A DNA stretch of 64,000 nt from Diorhabda sublineata (Eukaryota; Arthropoda; Insecta; Coleoptera; Chrysomelidae): NCBI RefSeq assembly GCF_026230105.1, contig NC_079476.1, forward strand, positions 35,082,559 through 35,146,558, given 5' to 3'. The notes beneath the pieces were generated by a model. The model was given only the letters and a program-made list of their open reading frames with translations, did not search any database and was not told where the DNA came from. The number at the start of each line of letters is the position of its first letter. The first letter of the stretch is position 1. Both the position numbers and the translations under genes were made by a program. Positions 38,901 to 46,572 of this stretch are shown one piece after another.

Positions 38901-40584
38901 ATTATTTTCTTCGTCGGCCACCGGTTTGCAAGGTTATAGGGAAACCGCAGAAAACCTGCAACACCGACGATCGACGAACTGTGTGTGATAGGGTTTCATT
39001 TGATGGATATGGGAGAATGTCTAGGAAGTTAAGGTAGATTTCAGGGAGGTATATCGGTGAGCCAAGGGGTAATAAGGGTTTCTTTGGCAGCGGAGTTGTT
39101 TGATTTGATGGTACGAATCACATACCGGATTGGATATTGTTGAAAGAAAAGCGGATTCCATCCTAATTCAATAAGATTATTTTGCGACAGCTGAAGTAGT
39201 TAGGTGTGGACCATAATTTGTAGATGGCGCCACGCATTCTAGTTATATGTTATTTGTCATAAGAACCTCCCCATGTGTGAAATGTCAACTCTTTTAATTT
39301 TCGCGTCATTTTTGCCAGTTTTTTTTAAAAGTTAAATAATACTTCGGGTTTTTGTTATAATAACCACAGAGACCATTTAGACGGATTGGGATGGAGGTCG
39401 TTAGTGTTTAAAGAACGCACTATTAAGAAAAGCATTTAAATCCAATTTTGAACCGCCACAAATCACAGTAAACGTGTAGCCAAGACATTGATAAGAACAG
39501 TGGTCAATTTTCTACTTGATCATTGCATTTTGATGCTAGGTATTTTTTCTGTGTTTTTGGATATTTATTCGAATCATTTGGTGATTTTTCTAAGCTCAGT
39601 TGTTTCGGTATTTCATGTAGTATTGAATGTATATACTTTGTAATGAGCATCTACGTCAAATATTTTAATACTTTTTTAGTTGTTCCACATTGCGACTACG
39701 ATCGTTGTGGTAGAAGATATTTTGATTTTATTTCAATGTAAATTAGTTAAATCCTCCACTAAAAATTCAATGACTTACAAATTGTACGATTCTCGAAGTT
39801 TTTGCTTTATTCTTTCTGTTTCGTCATTAGTTAATATTTATCTTAACTCTCAAAATGCCTCGTAAACCATTCCTCTTGGGTTTACGATTATGACGCTCTA
39901 GTCTAAGTGGAACGCAAAAGATTGTGATCATAAACGTGATTGTCGTGAGTGGTTAGTGGAATGCGCCAAATAAGTGAGGTTTACATAGAAGAAACGACAT
40001 TATTCATTATTATGTAATTTGTTTACATTTTACTGACAGGTTTGGTTAGGTAGACTATCTTGTTCTTTGCGGAAGAGTCTTTGTTACTGAATATTAGGTA
40101 AAAGATGCGCTGTTAACCACATTCCAAATAAATCTATTGCCATCTAAAAGTAATAGCAAAGTGAGTGTTCGATTACTCTTTATAAAAACAGCTTCTGCAA
40201 CTGTATATGAAAGAATTATAGCGACAGTGTATACCGCAGATATTGAATGGATTTGTAGATCCAAAGTTAGAGGATGGAATTAAGTACACTAAACGTTATC
40301 ATAAAATTCATAAAATATAACTAATTAGGGCTTATTCTTTAGAAAATTTGATATTCCATTTCACAAATTTTAATACATCCTTGAAAATGAAGGTTTATGA
40401 AGAATAGAAACAGTTATTTCAAAAAACTTAATAAATACCATAGCGGTGGCACTATAATTTGAAATAGTAAGATTTTCTTATGGATATTAGATTTTTTTTT
40501 CAGACTCCTCCGTTGGCTATGAAAGAAGATTCAACAACTAGTTTTCCAGAAGAGTTTCCTTCGACGTCGAAACAATATCCATAA
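17785..40584 (+). CDS. Unnamed cysteine-rich type I membrane protein (7 exons, 368 aa)
   Basis: Seven exons join in frame: 17785-17959, 18786-18935, 21432-21593, 24939-25124, 31005-31139, 37356-37573 and 40504-40584; 1107 nt in all, stop at 40582-40584. The first five introns are all phase 1, the sixth phase 0. Predicted protein: signal peptide (about 1-23), acidic stretch with DDDDDH, NST sequon, a 12-cysteine EB/EGF-like ectodomain (about 66-162), a transmembrane segment (about 174-196), and a 170-residue cytoplasmic tail rich in Ser and Arg with a charged helix ERERKEKEDRELERR and a Pro/Thr-rich end. This suggests a surface receptor or adhesion-type protein, but I do not recognise an ortholog name. 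Phase-1 borders around the cysteine modules are typical of extracellular domain exons. AATAAA at 40815-40820 is a likely poly(A) signal. Upstream noncoding exons are possible. Confidence 0.85.
18786..18935 (+). CDS. Cys-rich membrane protein exon 2 (first half of cysteine module)
   Basis: Between the acceptor TTTTAG and the donor GTAAGT. It encodes EEKGQYVGALCEFTC and CNPVSGKCDCEKKYP, then a GC at the end: six cysteines in an EB-like C-x3-C...C-x6-C-x-C pattern. Phase 1 on both sides. Confidence 0.87.
19123..21262 (+). mobile_element. RTE-type retrotransposon relic split by a later insertion
   Basis: The left part (ORF 19123-19410 and broken frames to about 19990) is lysine- and asparagine-rich with an endonuclease/RT-linker flavour. 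The right part (about 21090-21250) reads KLQITQ, ERNMLGQTKRDRMRMEWI and NGQDTWRK, close to the C-terminal motif 'Q.AMERAMLG....DRIRN..IR..T...W.WAGH.AR' of RTE/CR1-like elements. The two halves are separated by the inverted-repeat element at 20002-20872. Many stops; inactive. Confidence 0.7.
20002..20872. mobile_element. 871-bp non-autonomous element with about 180-bp inverted repeats
   Basis: The ends CCGGGTGTCCCA...GAATGGCTCTCGGCCATATCT are inverted copies of each other, and the similarity continues for about 180 bp on each side (for example GAAATTATTTACAGAGT and GTAGGTCCACC). The centre (about 20190-20690) has no ORF. Structure and terminus suggest a MITE or foldback element; no clear target duplication is seen. 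Confidence 0.85.
21432..21593 (+). CDS. Cys-rich membrane protein exon 3 (second half of cysteine module)
   Basis: The acceptor TTGCAG joins as SKPKQLGDQCYYKETCQY. Further on it reads ASCIQVHHNAVCQCENGYH, then a last Cys, again six cysteines with a C-x-C-x2-GY ending like EGF/EB modules. The donor GTAAGTA at 21594 is followed almost at once by a Tigger transposon end. Confidence 0.88.
21602..23540 (-). mobile_element. Tigger/pogo transposon relic
   Basis: The left end at about 21602 has the Tigger-like terminus GTAGGGCCTCGTTAATCGAG with an inner TTATCGAGGCG. The minus strand encodes, in pieces, a CENP-B/Tigger helix-turn-helix (23495-23256: RIIEMLDKGDSYPVIARKFG, ISRSTVGDIKKNKDKLL), the first catalytic Asp region (YNVDESGLYWRLLPD, about 22560-22600), the second (LDCPGHPSADEFVSEDG, about 22260-22310) and an acidic C-terminal part (22164-21736). 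Frameshifts and an insertion at 22635-23051 kill it. The right terminus was not found; it meets a Harbinger-like element at 23574. Confidence 0.88.
22635..23051. mobile_element. 417-bp inverted-repeat insertion inside Tigger
   Basis: It starts CCTGGTTTCTCTG...ATCGG.CCGAAATATTTCGG and ends with the inverted copy, an arm of about 40 bp. It interrupts the Tigger transposase just upstream of GFGVKKLAAELVYNVDESG. Minus-strand 22855-22649 is open and Lys/Ser-rich (SSKRRKSSDKPHTDESSDRT), but no family is recognised. Confidence 0.75.
23574..24694. mobile_element. PIF/Harbinger-like element, internally deleted
   Basis: Imperfect inverted ends: GCGCCCCCACTGGATAAACA on the left, and GCGTCTCCATTGAACAAATA as the inverted right end. 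The minus strand (24529-24248) encodes the N-terminal part of a Harbinger nuclease (MEEPRFRRWWQRQLFLRR, then AISVQDRLAITLRFLASGDS, LMYLFKVSQQT). Remnants reading LSTPKEWELIAA continue to about 24140. The catalytic domain is absent. A MADF-type second ORF lies on the plus strand. Confidence 0.8.
23956..24117 (+). pseudogene. MADF-domain fragment of the Harbinger-like element
   Basis: An open stretch of 53 codons ending TAA at 24115-24117: WSQENLIRLINVYEGKPLLR followed by DYKNKIKRRDALDDIAKDLG. This matches the MADF pattern (LI.L...P.L.....YKN...R..A...I...L). MADF/Myb-SANT accessory proteins are standard partners of Harbinger transposases. Only the N-terminal half of the domain is left and no clear Met precedes it. 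Confidence 0.65.
24939..25124 (+). CDS. Cys-rich membrane protein exon 4 (transmembrane segment)
   Basis: Acceptor TTGTTGCAG, donor GTAAGA. Encodes DVVVITSNFSTFAG, then a hydrophobic span (GVMSGIAILSGLICFVLHLF), then a basic stop-transfer stretch GTRHNRHR. NFS just before the membrane is a possible N-glycosylation site. Confidence 0.88.
25265..25601. mobile_element. 337-bp MITE in intron 4
   Basis: Ends GGTAATTATCTAAAAATCAT and, inverted, GAATTATCTAAAAATTATCC, with weaker inverted similarity for about 60 bp. Unusually G/C-rich inside (CCCCCACCCCGC, GGAGGAGGGGG). No ORF. Confidence 0.7.
25740..26640. repeat. Degenerate 145-bp tandem repeat (6 copies)
   Basis: The landmark ACTATACAGAGTGACTCAAA recurs at about 25763, 25910, 26056, 26246, 26389 and 26530, with TATTTCAAAATATG and AGTAAAAAGTAGAAAAACAT at fixed offsets. 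One unit is longer (about 190 bp) because of a 45-bp insertion with a partial duplication. Confidence 0.75.
26641..27637. other. Non-coding intron sequence
   Basis: No domain or repeat structure recognised; the ORF at 26750-27025 lacks any signature. Confidence 0.4.
27638..27835 (+). other. Orphan basic ORF, probably transposon-derived
   Basis: 65 codons, MEVDKQQQKRRGFKRYRWVN and FIVQTMNVKDFLDFLSLTKT. The layout (basic start, W.....LI.......F.....M....F..F) recalls uncharacterised ORFs carried by insect DNA transposons, but I cannot name a family. Downstream frames are closed. Confidence 0.3.
28079..28865 (+). mobile_element. mariner-type deletion derivative with intact ends
   Basis: The inverted repeats are nearly perfect over 32 bp (CGTGGCATATTTTTTAAGTA and AGTACCGTTTTG, against CGAGGCATATTTTTTAAGTA on the right), flanked by TA at 28077-28078 and 28866-28867. 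The coding remnant starts MPPTIVSPADCDIRAVIRFL, reaches VKPIDIKQT and fuses directly to ISARKIMCTVFWDRKGV. It continues with LLQDTARPH (second Asp), HPPYSPDLAPSDY (third Asp) and a normal end ...NIHGNYVEK, stop 28764-28766, with one stop near 28530. The helix-turn-helix and the first catalytic Asp are deleted, so it is non-autonomous. Confidence 0.93.
28868..29402. other. Non-coding intron sequence
   Basis: Nothing recognised between the mariner derivative and the 190-bp array. Confidence 0.4.
29403..30359. repeat. 190-bp tandem repeat, five units in order a-a-b-a-b
   Basis: Units begin at CAAGTACTT.GGAATTGATT near 29403, 29593, 29783, 29977 and 30167. Units 1, 2 and 4 (type a) have ACTTGGTCCAAAGTACAAAA and CTCCTTCCCGATTTGGC. 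Units 3 and 5 (type b) have ACTACATACTACATAGTAAA and CTTCTTACCGATTAGG. Similar ORFs recur in several frames, but the period is not a multiple of three and no domain appears, so I regard them as by-products. Confidence 0.92.
30360..31004. other. Non-coding end of intron 4
   Basis: No repeat or coding signal until the acceptor at 31004. Confidence 0.4.
31005..31139 (+). CDS. Cys-rich membrane protein exon 5 (Ser/Arg-rich cytoplasmic)
   Basis: The acceptor TTTCAG and the donor AG|GTGCGG (31140) join to exon 6 as SRAG|SRRPS with matching phase 1. The exon is rich in Ser and Arg (MPSRRSSSAPGFRSG). If the donor is not used, the frame stays open to a stop at 31244-31246 and adds a hydrophobic tail (see findings). 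Confidence 0.8.
31560..32242 (-). pseudogene. Tc/mariner-superfamily transposase relic
   Basis: Broken minus-strand frames read, in order, NTGAQRSGRPHIVRDQEII (about 32180-32110), NPKVVLWADMF (about 31890), CFQQDG (about 31830), FPN.ISRRDNINWFLRSPDLSPLDF (about 31770-31690). This is the order of the IS630/Tc-like family whose members read FQQDGAP...W..RSPDL.PLDFFLWG. Heavily decayed. Confidence 0.7.
32243..34497. other. Non-coding intron 5 sequence
   Basis: No gene. The sequence TGTTTCCCAACGCCCCCCAG near 32391 looks like a hAT-type terminus, without a matching partner. A short GC-richer patch lies at about 32790-32870. The rest is AT-rich and featureless to me. Confidence 0.35.
34498..35137. 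mobile_element. 640-bp inverted-repeat element (MITE)
   Basis: Arms of about 110 bp: the left arm begins GGTAATTTTATATTTTCG and passes through CGTTTTTTGGCT and TTTTTACGGCGAATTTATGA. The right arm (about 35020-35137) is its inverted, roughly 75-80% similar copy. The centre encodes nothing recognisable, although ORF 34583-34789 has an internal repeat (NISLGDFILFY / NISREDFIWFY). Confidence 0.75.
35271..36615 (+). mobile_element. 1.35-kb Tc/mariner-superfamily element with about 255-bp inverted repeats
   Basis: The ends CAATGCGGTCCATATCTATG are inverted copies next to TA at 35269-35270 and 36616-36617. The inverted similarity runs about 255 bp inward (left to about 35527, right from about 36363), with small indels. 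The coding remnant reads KIEKKFRETGH (about 35600), YKVQLVQELHEYDPDRRQEF (about 35720), QQDGAPP (about 35985), then RSPDLAPLDYFLRGYLKSKV (about 36090) and a C-terminus ending at 36297-36299. Several stops and a deletion remove part of the catalytic core. Confidence 0.88.
36093..36299 (+). pseudogene. C-terminal transposase remnant of the long-TIR element
   Basis: The longest open piece: APLDYFLRGYLKSKVYFNKP, then a helix-rich tail ENRIKEEINKITPEVIQNIR and NGGHFENLI. It matches the C-terminal shape of IS630/Tc-like transposases (PLDYFLWG.LKSKVY...P....L...I..EI..I....). The third catalytic residue lies in SPDLAPLDY. Confidence 0.8.
37356..37573 (+). CDS. Cys-rich membrane protein exon 6 (charged helix)
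   Basis: Acceptor CTTAG, donor CCG|GTAATT. Encodes SRRPSIASVHSSNSIRSYSA, then RRYERERKEKEDRELERRF and APTPSPHSTDDLLPTLEEDR. Likely an intracellular helix with phosphorylatable Ser/Thr flanks. Confidence 0.83.
37945..38930. repeat. 480-bp tandem duplication with an 18-bp palindrome
   Basis: CGTCGGCC recurs at 37945, 38431 and 38912 (periods 486 and 481): two nearly complete copies and the start of a third. Both full copies contain the perfect palindrome TGGTGAACCGGTTCACCA (37960-37977 and 38446-38463) and GGTTGCAGGGACGAGTCCTC. Copy 2 has small deletions. It lies in the last intron of the Cys-rich gene. Confidence 0.92.
38931..40503. other. Non-coding end of intron 6
   Basis: No domain, splice-supported ORF or repeat recognised. 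Confidence 0.4.
40504..40584 (+). CDS. Cys-rich membrane protein terminal exon
   Basis: The acceptor TTTTTTTTTCAG leads to 26 codons, TPPLAMKEDSTTSFPEEF and on to a C-terminal SKQYP, then TAA at 40582-40584. The phase matches exon 6. Confidence 0.8.
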   Translation, partial: TPPLAMKEDSTTSFPEEFPSTSKQYP

Positions 40585-40814
40585 ACGAACTGAAAACAAG
40601 CTTAAGATAAGGACTGAAAAAACAGAATGTTTTTTTATTGCTGTTTTTGGCCTATTTTTGTGAAGCGAAGTTTTCAAATACCTTTGTTATAATTGTAATT
40701 ATGATTATAGAGATGCATAGCAATCAAATTGGGTAGTATCCACAATATTCGATAAAGGATTTGCTATAGTTTTTGTAAAGAATAATTGTTTTGTGTTAAA
40801 TATATGTTATTAAA

Positions 40815-40820
40815 AATAAA
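40815..40820 (+). promoter_or_regulatory. Candidate poly(A) signal of the Cys-rich gene
   Basis: AATAAA 231 bases after the TAA stop, followed by a T-rich stretch. Confidence 0.5.
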
Positions 40821-41099
40821 TCTTTTATGTACTATTAAAATTGTCTTTCATTTTATTATACTTACTCCATTTGAAAAGTACCCATAACTAATACTTCCAG
40901 TACATTTAACGATAAATAAAATAGCTGGATATCATTCTCTGAATGTAATGAAACTCCTAATATGTATAACCACATTAATCCTCTTCTACTCTTGAGAAAA
41001 TTTCATATTTAAGCACAAATATAGTTTGGAATAAATCACTTAAATCAACTCTAGCTCCAAGAAAACGCCTCACTATCAAAAATATAACTAGCATGCTAA

Positions 41100-41924
41100 T
41101 TCACGACTAGTCGGGTGGGGTAAAAAACGATTAGTGCTATGGATATTATCTAGATATCTTGACTATGCACGTCCCAAAACACGTTTCCGTCACTATTATA
41201 GTATTTGTGCTGTAGCGATTCGACAAGAACGTGTTTTTCCTCGTGCCGAAAACCATGTGTGACAAAAAACACGAGCAACATATCAATCTCATATTTCTCG
41301 TTAAATTGAAAAAAACTCTTAGTGCTATGAATTGTTGCAAAAGACATTGGGGACAATTCTCTATCTCGTGCGCGAGTTTTTGAGTGGTGTAAGCACTTTA
41401 GTGAGGGCCGAGAGAGCACTGAAGATGACCAGCGCCCAGGTCGCCTTGTGACTGTTTCAACTCCTGAAACAGTGACCAAAATCAACCAAATTGTGCGTGC
41501 AGATCGTCGAATAAGTATTCGGATGATTGCTTAGGCTGTAAACGCCGATAATGAAACGGCTAGAAAAATTTAGCTCGAGGAAATATAAATGACAAAAGTC
41601 TGTGCGAAGCTTGTGCCAAAAAATCTGACCCCTGACCAAAAGCGTCAACAGGTCTGTTCAGATTTCCTTGAAACAAAGAAAAAGATTTGCTTTGAAAGGG
41701 ACCCGATCTGAGTCGATGGAAGCGGTAAAGCAAAAAACGGCAGAGCTCCTAAAACGCTCACCAAAGGAAACTTCCAGCACTGCTTCGATCAATAGAAAAA
41801 ACGTATGGAAAGGTATGTTGCGAGAGGAGGGGAGTATATTGAAGGGGAGCATTCGAATGTAGAATAATTTTTATAATAAAACCTTTTTTCGTAACCACTC
41901 TCGTTACTTAATAGCGAGACCTCG
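41100..41924 (+). mobile_element. mariner element, internally deleted, copy 2
   Basis: Sister of the copy at 11.4-12.7 kb in the opposite orientation. The plus strand carries the same N-terminal part (about 41340-41580: DNSLSRARVFEWCK..., TVSTPETVTKINQIVRADRR, ISIRMIA, then a stop). It then passes through QQVCSDFLE straight into GTRSESMEAVKQKTAELLKR (41700) and the C-terminal SSTASINRKNVWKG region. The right terminal repeat is present (CTCGTTACTTAATAGCGAGA, ending at about 41924). The left terminal repeat is lost; similarity begins at CGGGTGGGGTAAAAAACGA. Confidence 0.88.
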
Positions 41925-42484
41925 AATGTATGCTTGCCTAGCGCTAATCGCCACTTCCCTTCCGGTAAAAATGTTGATATGATAAGACAATCACACCAAA
42001 TAATTATTCTAAAGAAGAAAATGAGTCTCCTCAGTTTTTGGCGTTATAGTCTTTCTCTTTACAGTATCATTCTTTTATTAAAGGAGTTAGAAGTGTCAAT
42101 AGCTCTTCAAACTTTGATTCTCATTAACTTAAAGTACTCTGTAGGGTCTTCATCTGCCAGTTCTCTTAGAAGAGTACGTGAAGCACCAAGATATTCTCAT
42201 TACCTAATCCAATTTCGAACCCATAAATTCCGTTTGTTTTAATTAGATTCAGAAACATTTTTTTAAAACTACTATAACAACTGCATCCACTGAATACTTC
42301 ACATGTATTAGTCACGTGTATATTGGAATATTCGCGCTAATGTGTATTAGCTGCTAGTACACTAGCTATGTCCATACGGGCCTTTAGACTTGTTAGTTGT
42401 AGTTAACATACACTACAGAAAGAGCACAGGCTCATTGTAAGCAATTATTTTTATTGATATTTTATGTCAAAGTAAACTAAATCA

Positions 42485-42900
42485 AATTACATGTAACACG
42501 TCAAATATTCTGCATCTCACTAATAACATGTGTCATGTAATTTAAACTATTTCTGTTACGTTAATTTCACATTTTCTCCCAATTACAAATACCATATCAC
42601 ATTTGCTGCATCTCACTAATATCACGTCCCCTATGATTTCGATTATGTACCTCAGTTCTATTTTATTTTAGATTTTCCGCCTATTCCATAAATTCAATTC
42701 CGAGTACCACATTAAACCTGCTCCATCTCACGTCTCCTATCATTTCAAATATTTCAGTTCTGTTTTATTTTCCATTTTCCGCCAATTCCTTCAGTCCATT
42801 TACAAGTACCTACATCAAATCTGCTGCATCTCACTAATATCACGTCTTCTGTGATTTCAAATACTTCAGCTCAATTTTATTTTCTAAAATTAAAGTCTCA
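42485..42900. repeat. 100-115-bp tandem repeat, about four copies
   Basis: CTGCATCTCACTAATATCACGTC recurs in variants at about 42511, 42606, 42719 and 42822, each followed by TTCAGTTCTATTTTATTTT and CCGCCAATT. Confidence 0.8.
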
Positions 42901-43580
42901 CATCCACTATTTCTTATAAAAGTTACTGCAAATGTTCTAATTAATTTTAGAAAACCGTTTATGTACTAATATGTTTTACAAGATATTTTCCATTGAAAAT
43001 ATTGATTATCCTTTAAGCATTTTCATTACCTGTACTATAAAGAAGACTAACTTCAGTTGGAAAGAGCTATGATAACTGATTATTAGTGACTTGGGTCTTT
43101 CCAATGACTACAAACTGATGACTATTAATGACAACTATTCACCATAAACTAGTTAATGCCTCGGTACAAAACTGAAATGCTCATCACTTTGGGTGCATAT
43201 GAAAAATCTATTTACTTTAGATCTGTGTCGGTCTAGTTAGTCTCTCAGATGATTTTGTGAGAAAATTCTAACTGAATTTTTGTTTATTCAAAGCAAACCG
43301 TTTAAGTACAACAGCTCCTGGTCACAGAAAAATATATTTATAATTACCACTATTGCAATCATCTATAAGATGAGAAGATAGTCCTACAGTTATGTCTTTT
43401 GTTAAGAACAATAATAAAAAAATAGAAATTGTCTTCTGTGCTTCAAGTTTAAGTTCCTGAATATTAAAATATATATATCTATCGACCTTCCACATAATTT
43501 AACCATTAACGTCCAAATATGGGCACAATATATGTGAAGACTAAAAATAAAAGAATTTATTGTGTCAAGTTGAACTGTTC
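42901..43580. other. Non-coding spacer
   Basis: AT-rich, no features recognised. It contains the 3' flank of the minus-strand CCDC97 gene. Confidence 0.4.
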
Positions 43581-43590
43581 TTTATTTATT
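43581..43590 (-). promoter_or_regulatory. Candidate poly(A) signals of CCDC97
   Basis: Two overlapping AATAAA hexamers on the minus strand, 22-31 bases after the CCDC97 stop, implying a very short 3'UTR. Confidence 0.6.
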
Positions 43591-43611
43591 CATAAAATAA
43601 CAATGTGTATT

Positions 43612-44051
43612 TTAGCTTAAGGTATTCATATATGCATCTAATTCATCTTCAGAACTTTCAGCAGCTCTACAATTTTCATCAATTTCTTCAGAGTCAAAAT
43701 ATTTTTCTTCTTCATCATTATCAATTTCATCCATGTCATCATATGAAGTATTGTTGTCCACTGTTTCATAATCAAAATCTGTGTCCTTGCCACTCAAAAA
43801 TGATTCGTACATTGTTGTTACAAATTCATCTTTAAGTAATTTCCTCTCTTCGGGTTTAATAAAAATTGATTTATGGTCAATGTTAATTGATTTTTGCGGT
43901 TTTCTATTAAATACAATTTCACCCCAATGGGATGTAGATGGTTGTGGAATGTCATCTGATTCTTCATCAGATACATCTTCGTGTTCCATTTCATACTTTT
44001 CGACCTCCTCCTCTTGTTGTCTAACTTTTTCTGCATTATCTCTCTCAATTC
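43612..44051 (-). CDS. CCDC97: CCDC97 exon 3
   Basis: The acceptor TTTTAG joins as MEG|IERDNAEKV. A coiled-coil start is followed by EERKLLKDEFVTTMYESFLS, an acidic stretch, and DELDAYMNTLS before TAA. Confidence 0.88.
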
Positions 44052-44773
44052 CTAAAACATATTCAACACTTTATTGATGATAATTCATAATATAAATAAT
44101 TGTTTTTACTACAAATAAAATTTAAGAACTGTATAGATTAACTAAATACAAACCTTCCATCAATATTTTCACAAAACTACTGTCTTTATCATATCTATCT
44201 CTTTCTTTTACTTCATCTGATGTTAAATACTGTCCAATAAGTTGATTGTATAAAAGAGGGTTTCTTTTCATCATTTCTATTTCAGAAAAATAAGAAGTTT
44301 CCTGAATCATTTTCACCATTGCCTGATACCTGCAATCAAAATGTTTAAAAAGTTAAACAGAAAATTATAGCATTCAACAATCTCCCTTATACAAAAGGAA
44401 ATCATTAAAAAATGTTACAATACCTTCGATTTTTTATAATGACATTATGAGAATTCTCTTGTGAGGCGCCTAATAAATTATTCAATACAATATCTATATC
44501 TTGAAAGTTGGGATCATATTCTGTCACTTTTCTGAAATACTGAAGTTGAGAATATTTCAAGTATTTACCAAATTTTGTAAGAAACTGTAATTTATTATTT
44601 TTAAATAATTCCAAGCCAATTTCAATTTTTTCTTCCACTGTAAGGTCCTTTTCCCATTTTTGTTGGCTCTTGAAACATATATTAGAGTTATGAGCTAGAT
44701 ATGTTAATATAGAATCACGTTCACTTTCTCTTTTTGTAATTTCTTTAGTTTCTGGTTCATTTTCGACCGTCAT
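43612..44773 (-). CDS. CCDC97: CCDC97 family protein (3 exons, complete)
   Basis: Minus-strand gene with exons 44773-44424, 44329-44154 and 44051-43612, separated by introns of only 94 and 102 bp. Splicing gives 966 nt and 321 residues from ATG to TAA. The DUF2052/CCDC97 core is plain: NICFKSQQKWEKDLTVEEK at the front, then KNRRYQAM (about 115-121), YFSEIEMMKRNPLLYNQLIG and QYLT (about 130-153). A charged helix (AEKVRQQEEEVEKYEME), an acidic Asp/Glu-rich tail and the conserved end DELDAYMNTLS follow. CCDC97 is a conserved eukaryotic protein; I recall a reported link to the SF3B part of the spliceosome but am not certain of it. No damage is visible and the gene looks functional. Confidence 0.9.
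44154..44329 (-). CDS. CCDC97: CCDC97 exon 2
   Basis: Acceptor ATTGCAG, donor GTTTGT. Holds the most conserved block of the family (YFSE.EM..R.PLLY...IGQYLT) and ends at FVKILMEG. Confidence 0.88.
44424..44773 (-). CDS. CCDC97: CCDC97 exon 1
   Basis: Starts at ATG (44773) with MTVENEPETKEITKRESERD and ends ...IIKNR(AG) before GTATTG. The junction with exon 2 restores NRRYQAM, the family signature, which confirms the splice. Confidence 0.9.
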
Positions 44774-45530
44774 CGTTTATTTTCACGAATATAGAATTTT
44801 TCTTTTATATTTTTAAATAATCATAGGCTTCTTTCATTATTTCCATCACTGACAATATTGACAAATTGTCAAATTTTAATTCTTCTTTTTTATTGCTAAG
44901 CAAATATAAACTAAAATGAAATATTAGTATAAATTAATTATTTAATGAGAGAAGATTGAAAACGAAATTCAAATTTTTCAAATTGCAAGCACTCTTTCCA
45001 TCCACCCATTTATTATTTAAACTAATTAAATTTAGCTTGGATTGAATCACTGCCCAAAACGTATAACTACTTAAAATGTTCCAAATTTTTTTCAGCCGCC
45101 TCTAAACAAAGTTTAAATTGTAAACAAATTACAGTTGAATAAATTGATGGTAGAAAATGGTTTTTTTATTTCTAATGACTTGAGTTACAATGAAAATTAT
45201 AATATTAAGAAGAAATAGGCAGACTATATTAAATTTAATGTTTTATGATTTTCAAAAATTAAAGGTATTAAGAAATAAATATCAAATAAAATTCTGTAGC
45301 ACCAACCATCCTCTTTTTTGACATTATCTTTTATAAAAAATACGTTGTAATAAATACCTAATCCAGAATTTTTTTAATATAATCAATATAGTAGTGTTGC
45401 AAGTTCTTAATCTATAAACAGTGACCCTCGAATATTTGTTACAGATTTCACAGATGGAATGATTAACACAGTACAGGCGAAAGTACTTAGATGATAATGC
45501 TGTATTCAAATATGATATTTATTATCCAAA
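44774..45530. other. CCDC97 upstream region
   Basis: Probable promoter and 5'UTR territory close to 44774-44900, including a small inverted motif (GACAATATTGACAAATTGTC). No coding or repeat signal in the rest. Confidence 0.35.
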
Positions 45531-45534
45531 GACT

Positions 45535-45716
45535 GAAGACAATGGAATAATCAAATTAAATCTCTGATTAGCCTCATTAGATTCGCCAGAAATCATAAAT
45601 TTCTTTTTGTATCCTTTGTATGAGAGTAAGAAAGATAAAGCTAGTGGACTAATTACGAAAGCGTGCAGTCCCAGACTTACAACATCGAGATGCAACCATC
45701 AACACATCTGTACAAA
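45535..45716. repeat. Dispersed repeat, copy 1
   Basis: Shares with 48170-48345 the series AATTTCTTTTTGTATC, TAAGAAAGATA, CGCAGTCC-type GCGTGCAGTCCCAGA, CATCGAGATGCAACCATCAA. About 180 bp, same orientation, roughly 75% similar by eye. Probably a MITE or SINE-like fragment. Confidence 0.75.
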
Positions 45717-46572
45717 TCTGTTAGTTATACTATAAAATAAAAAATGAATTATAGTATATAAAGAAGTAAAAATCCTGCTTGTAGCAATTACCAAGTTGAA
45801 AAGTAAAAAATAAATCTTGGCATAAGGATAAACTTACTCCTGACATTATTATTAGAACTGTTTTTAGTTTTTAGTGTGATTATTGTTAAAAAAGTATTTT
45901 TCTATTTTTTAAAAATTATATTCATTATAGTTGAACTTGCTACATTTTTTTCATAGCTTTTATAGTTGCAGCTATTATTTCAAAATGGGACATAGACTTA
46001 GAGATTGAAGAAAAGATTGCAAATACTTCTTACTTTTAATATTCTTTCAATTGTTTGTATAACTAAAGAAAATTCTACTTAACAACTGTCCAAATAATAT
46101 AATCACCTTATTAAACGTTTCGGCTACTACTTTGAAGCCATTATCAAGAGGAGTACCACTCTCAATCTTACCTACTCCACGCCACAAATCACTATTTTTG
46201 AGTCTTGAGCTCAAGACCAACAGTTATAGTCTTATAGTTCTTCCAATATCAATTGCAGAAGACAGTTATTCGAGGAATAATGAATATTTAAAAAATACGC
46301 ACGGCATCATACCAAATTAAGAAATGAAAAATAATGTTTACTCCCCGTATAAAATTCGGTAAACATCTAACTAACCGTCAGTCCACGCGGACTCATCATC
46401 TCCCCTGTTTACCAATGAAAATATCGAATCGTAAACATAAATCCATTTCTATTGGCCGAAACCGTATGTGGACAATTTCTTCGAAATATTCCTGCTAAAT
46501 AGTCTGTGATAAGCATTGGCGTGGTTTGGTGAGATTAATTAAATTCATAAATTTCTTTGAATAAAAAGAATT
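45717..46572. other. Non-coding spacer
   Basis: Nothing recognised; the part near 46330-46572 is the likely promoter of the small ORF that follows. Confidence 0.35.

Noticed and set aside
43605..44077. Plus-strand ORFs rich in Ser and His
   Set aside because: Antisense of the acidic CCDC97 exon 3.
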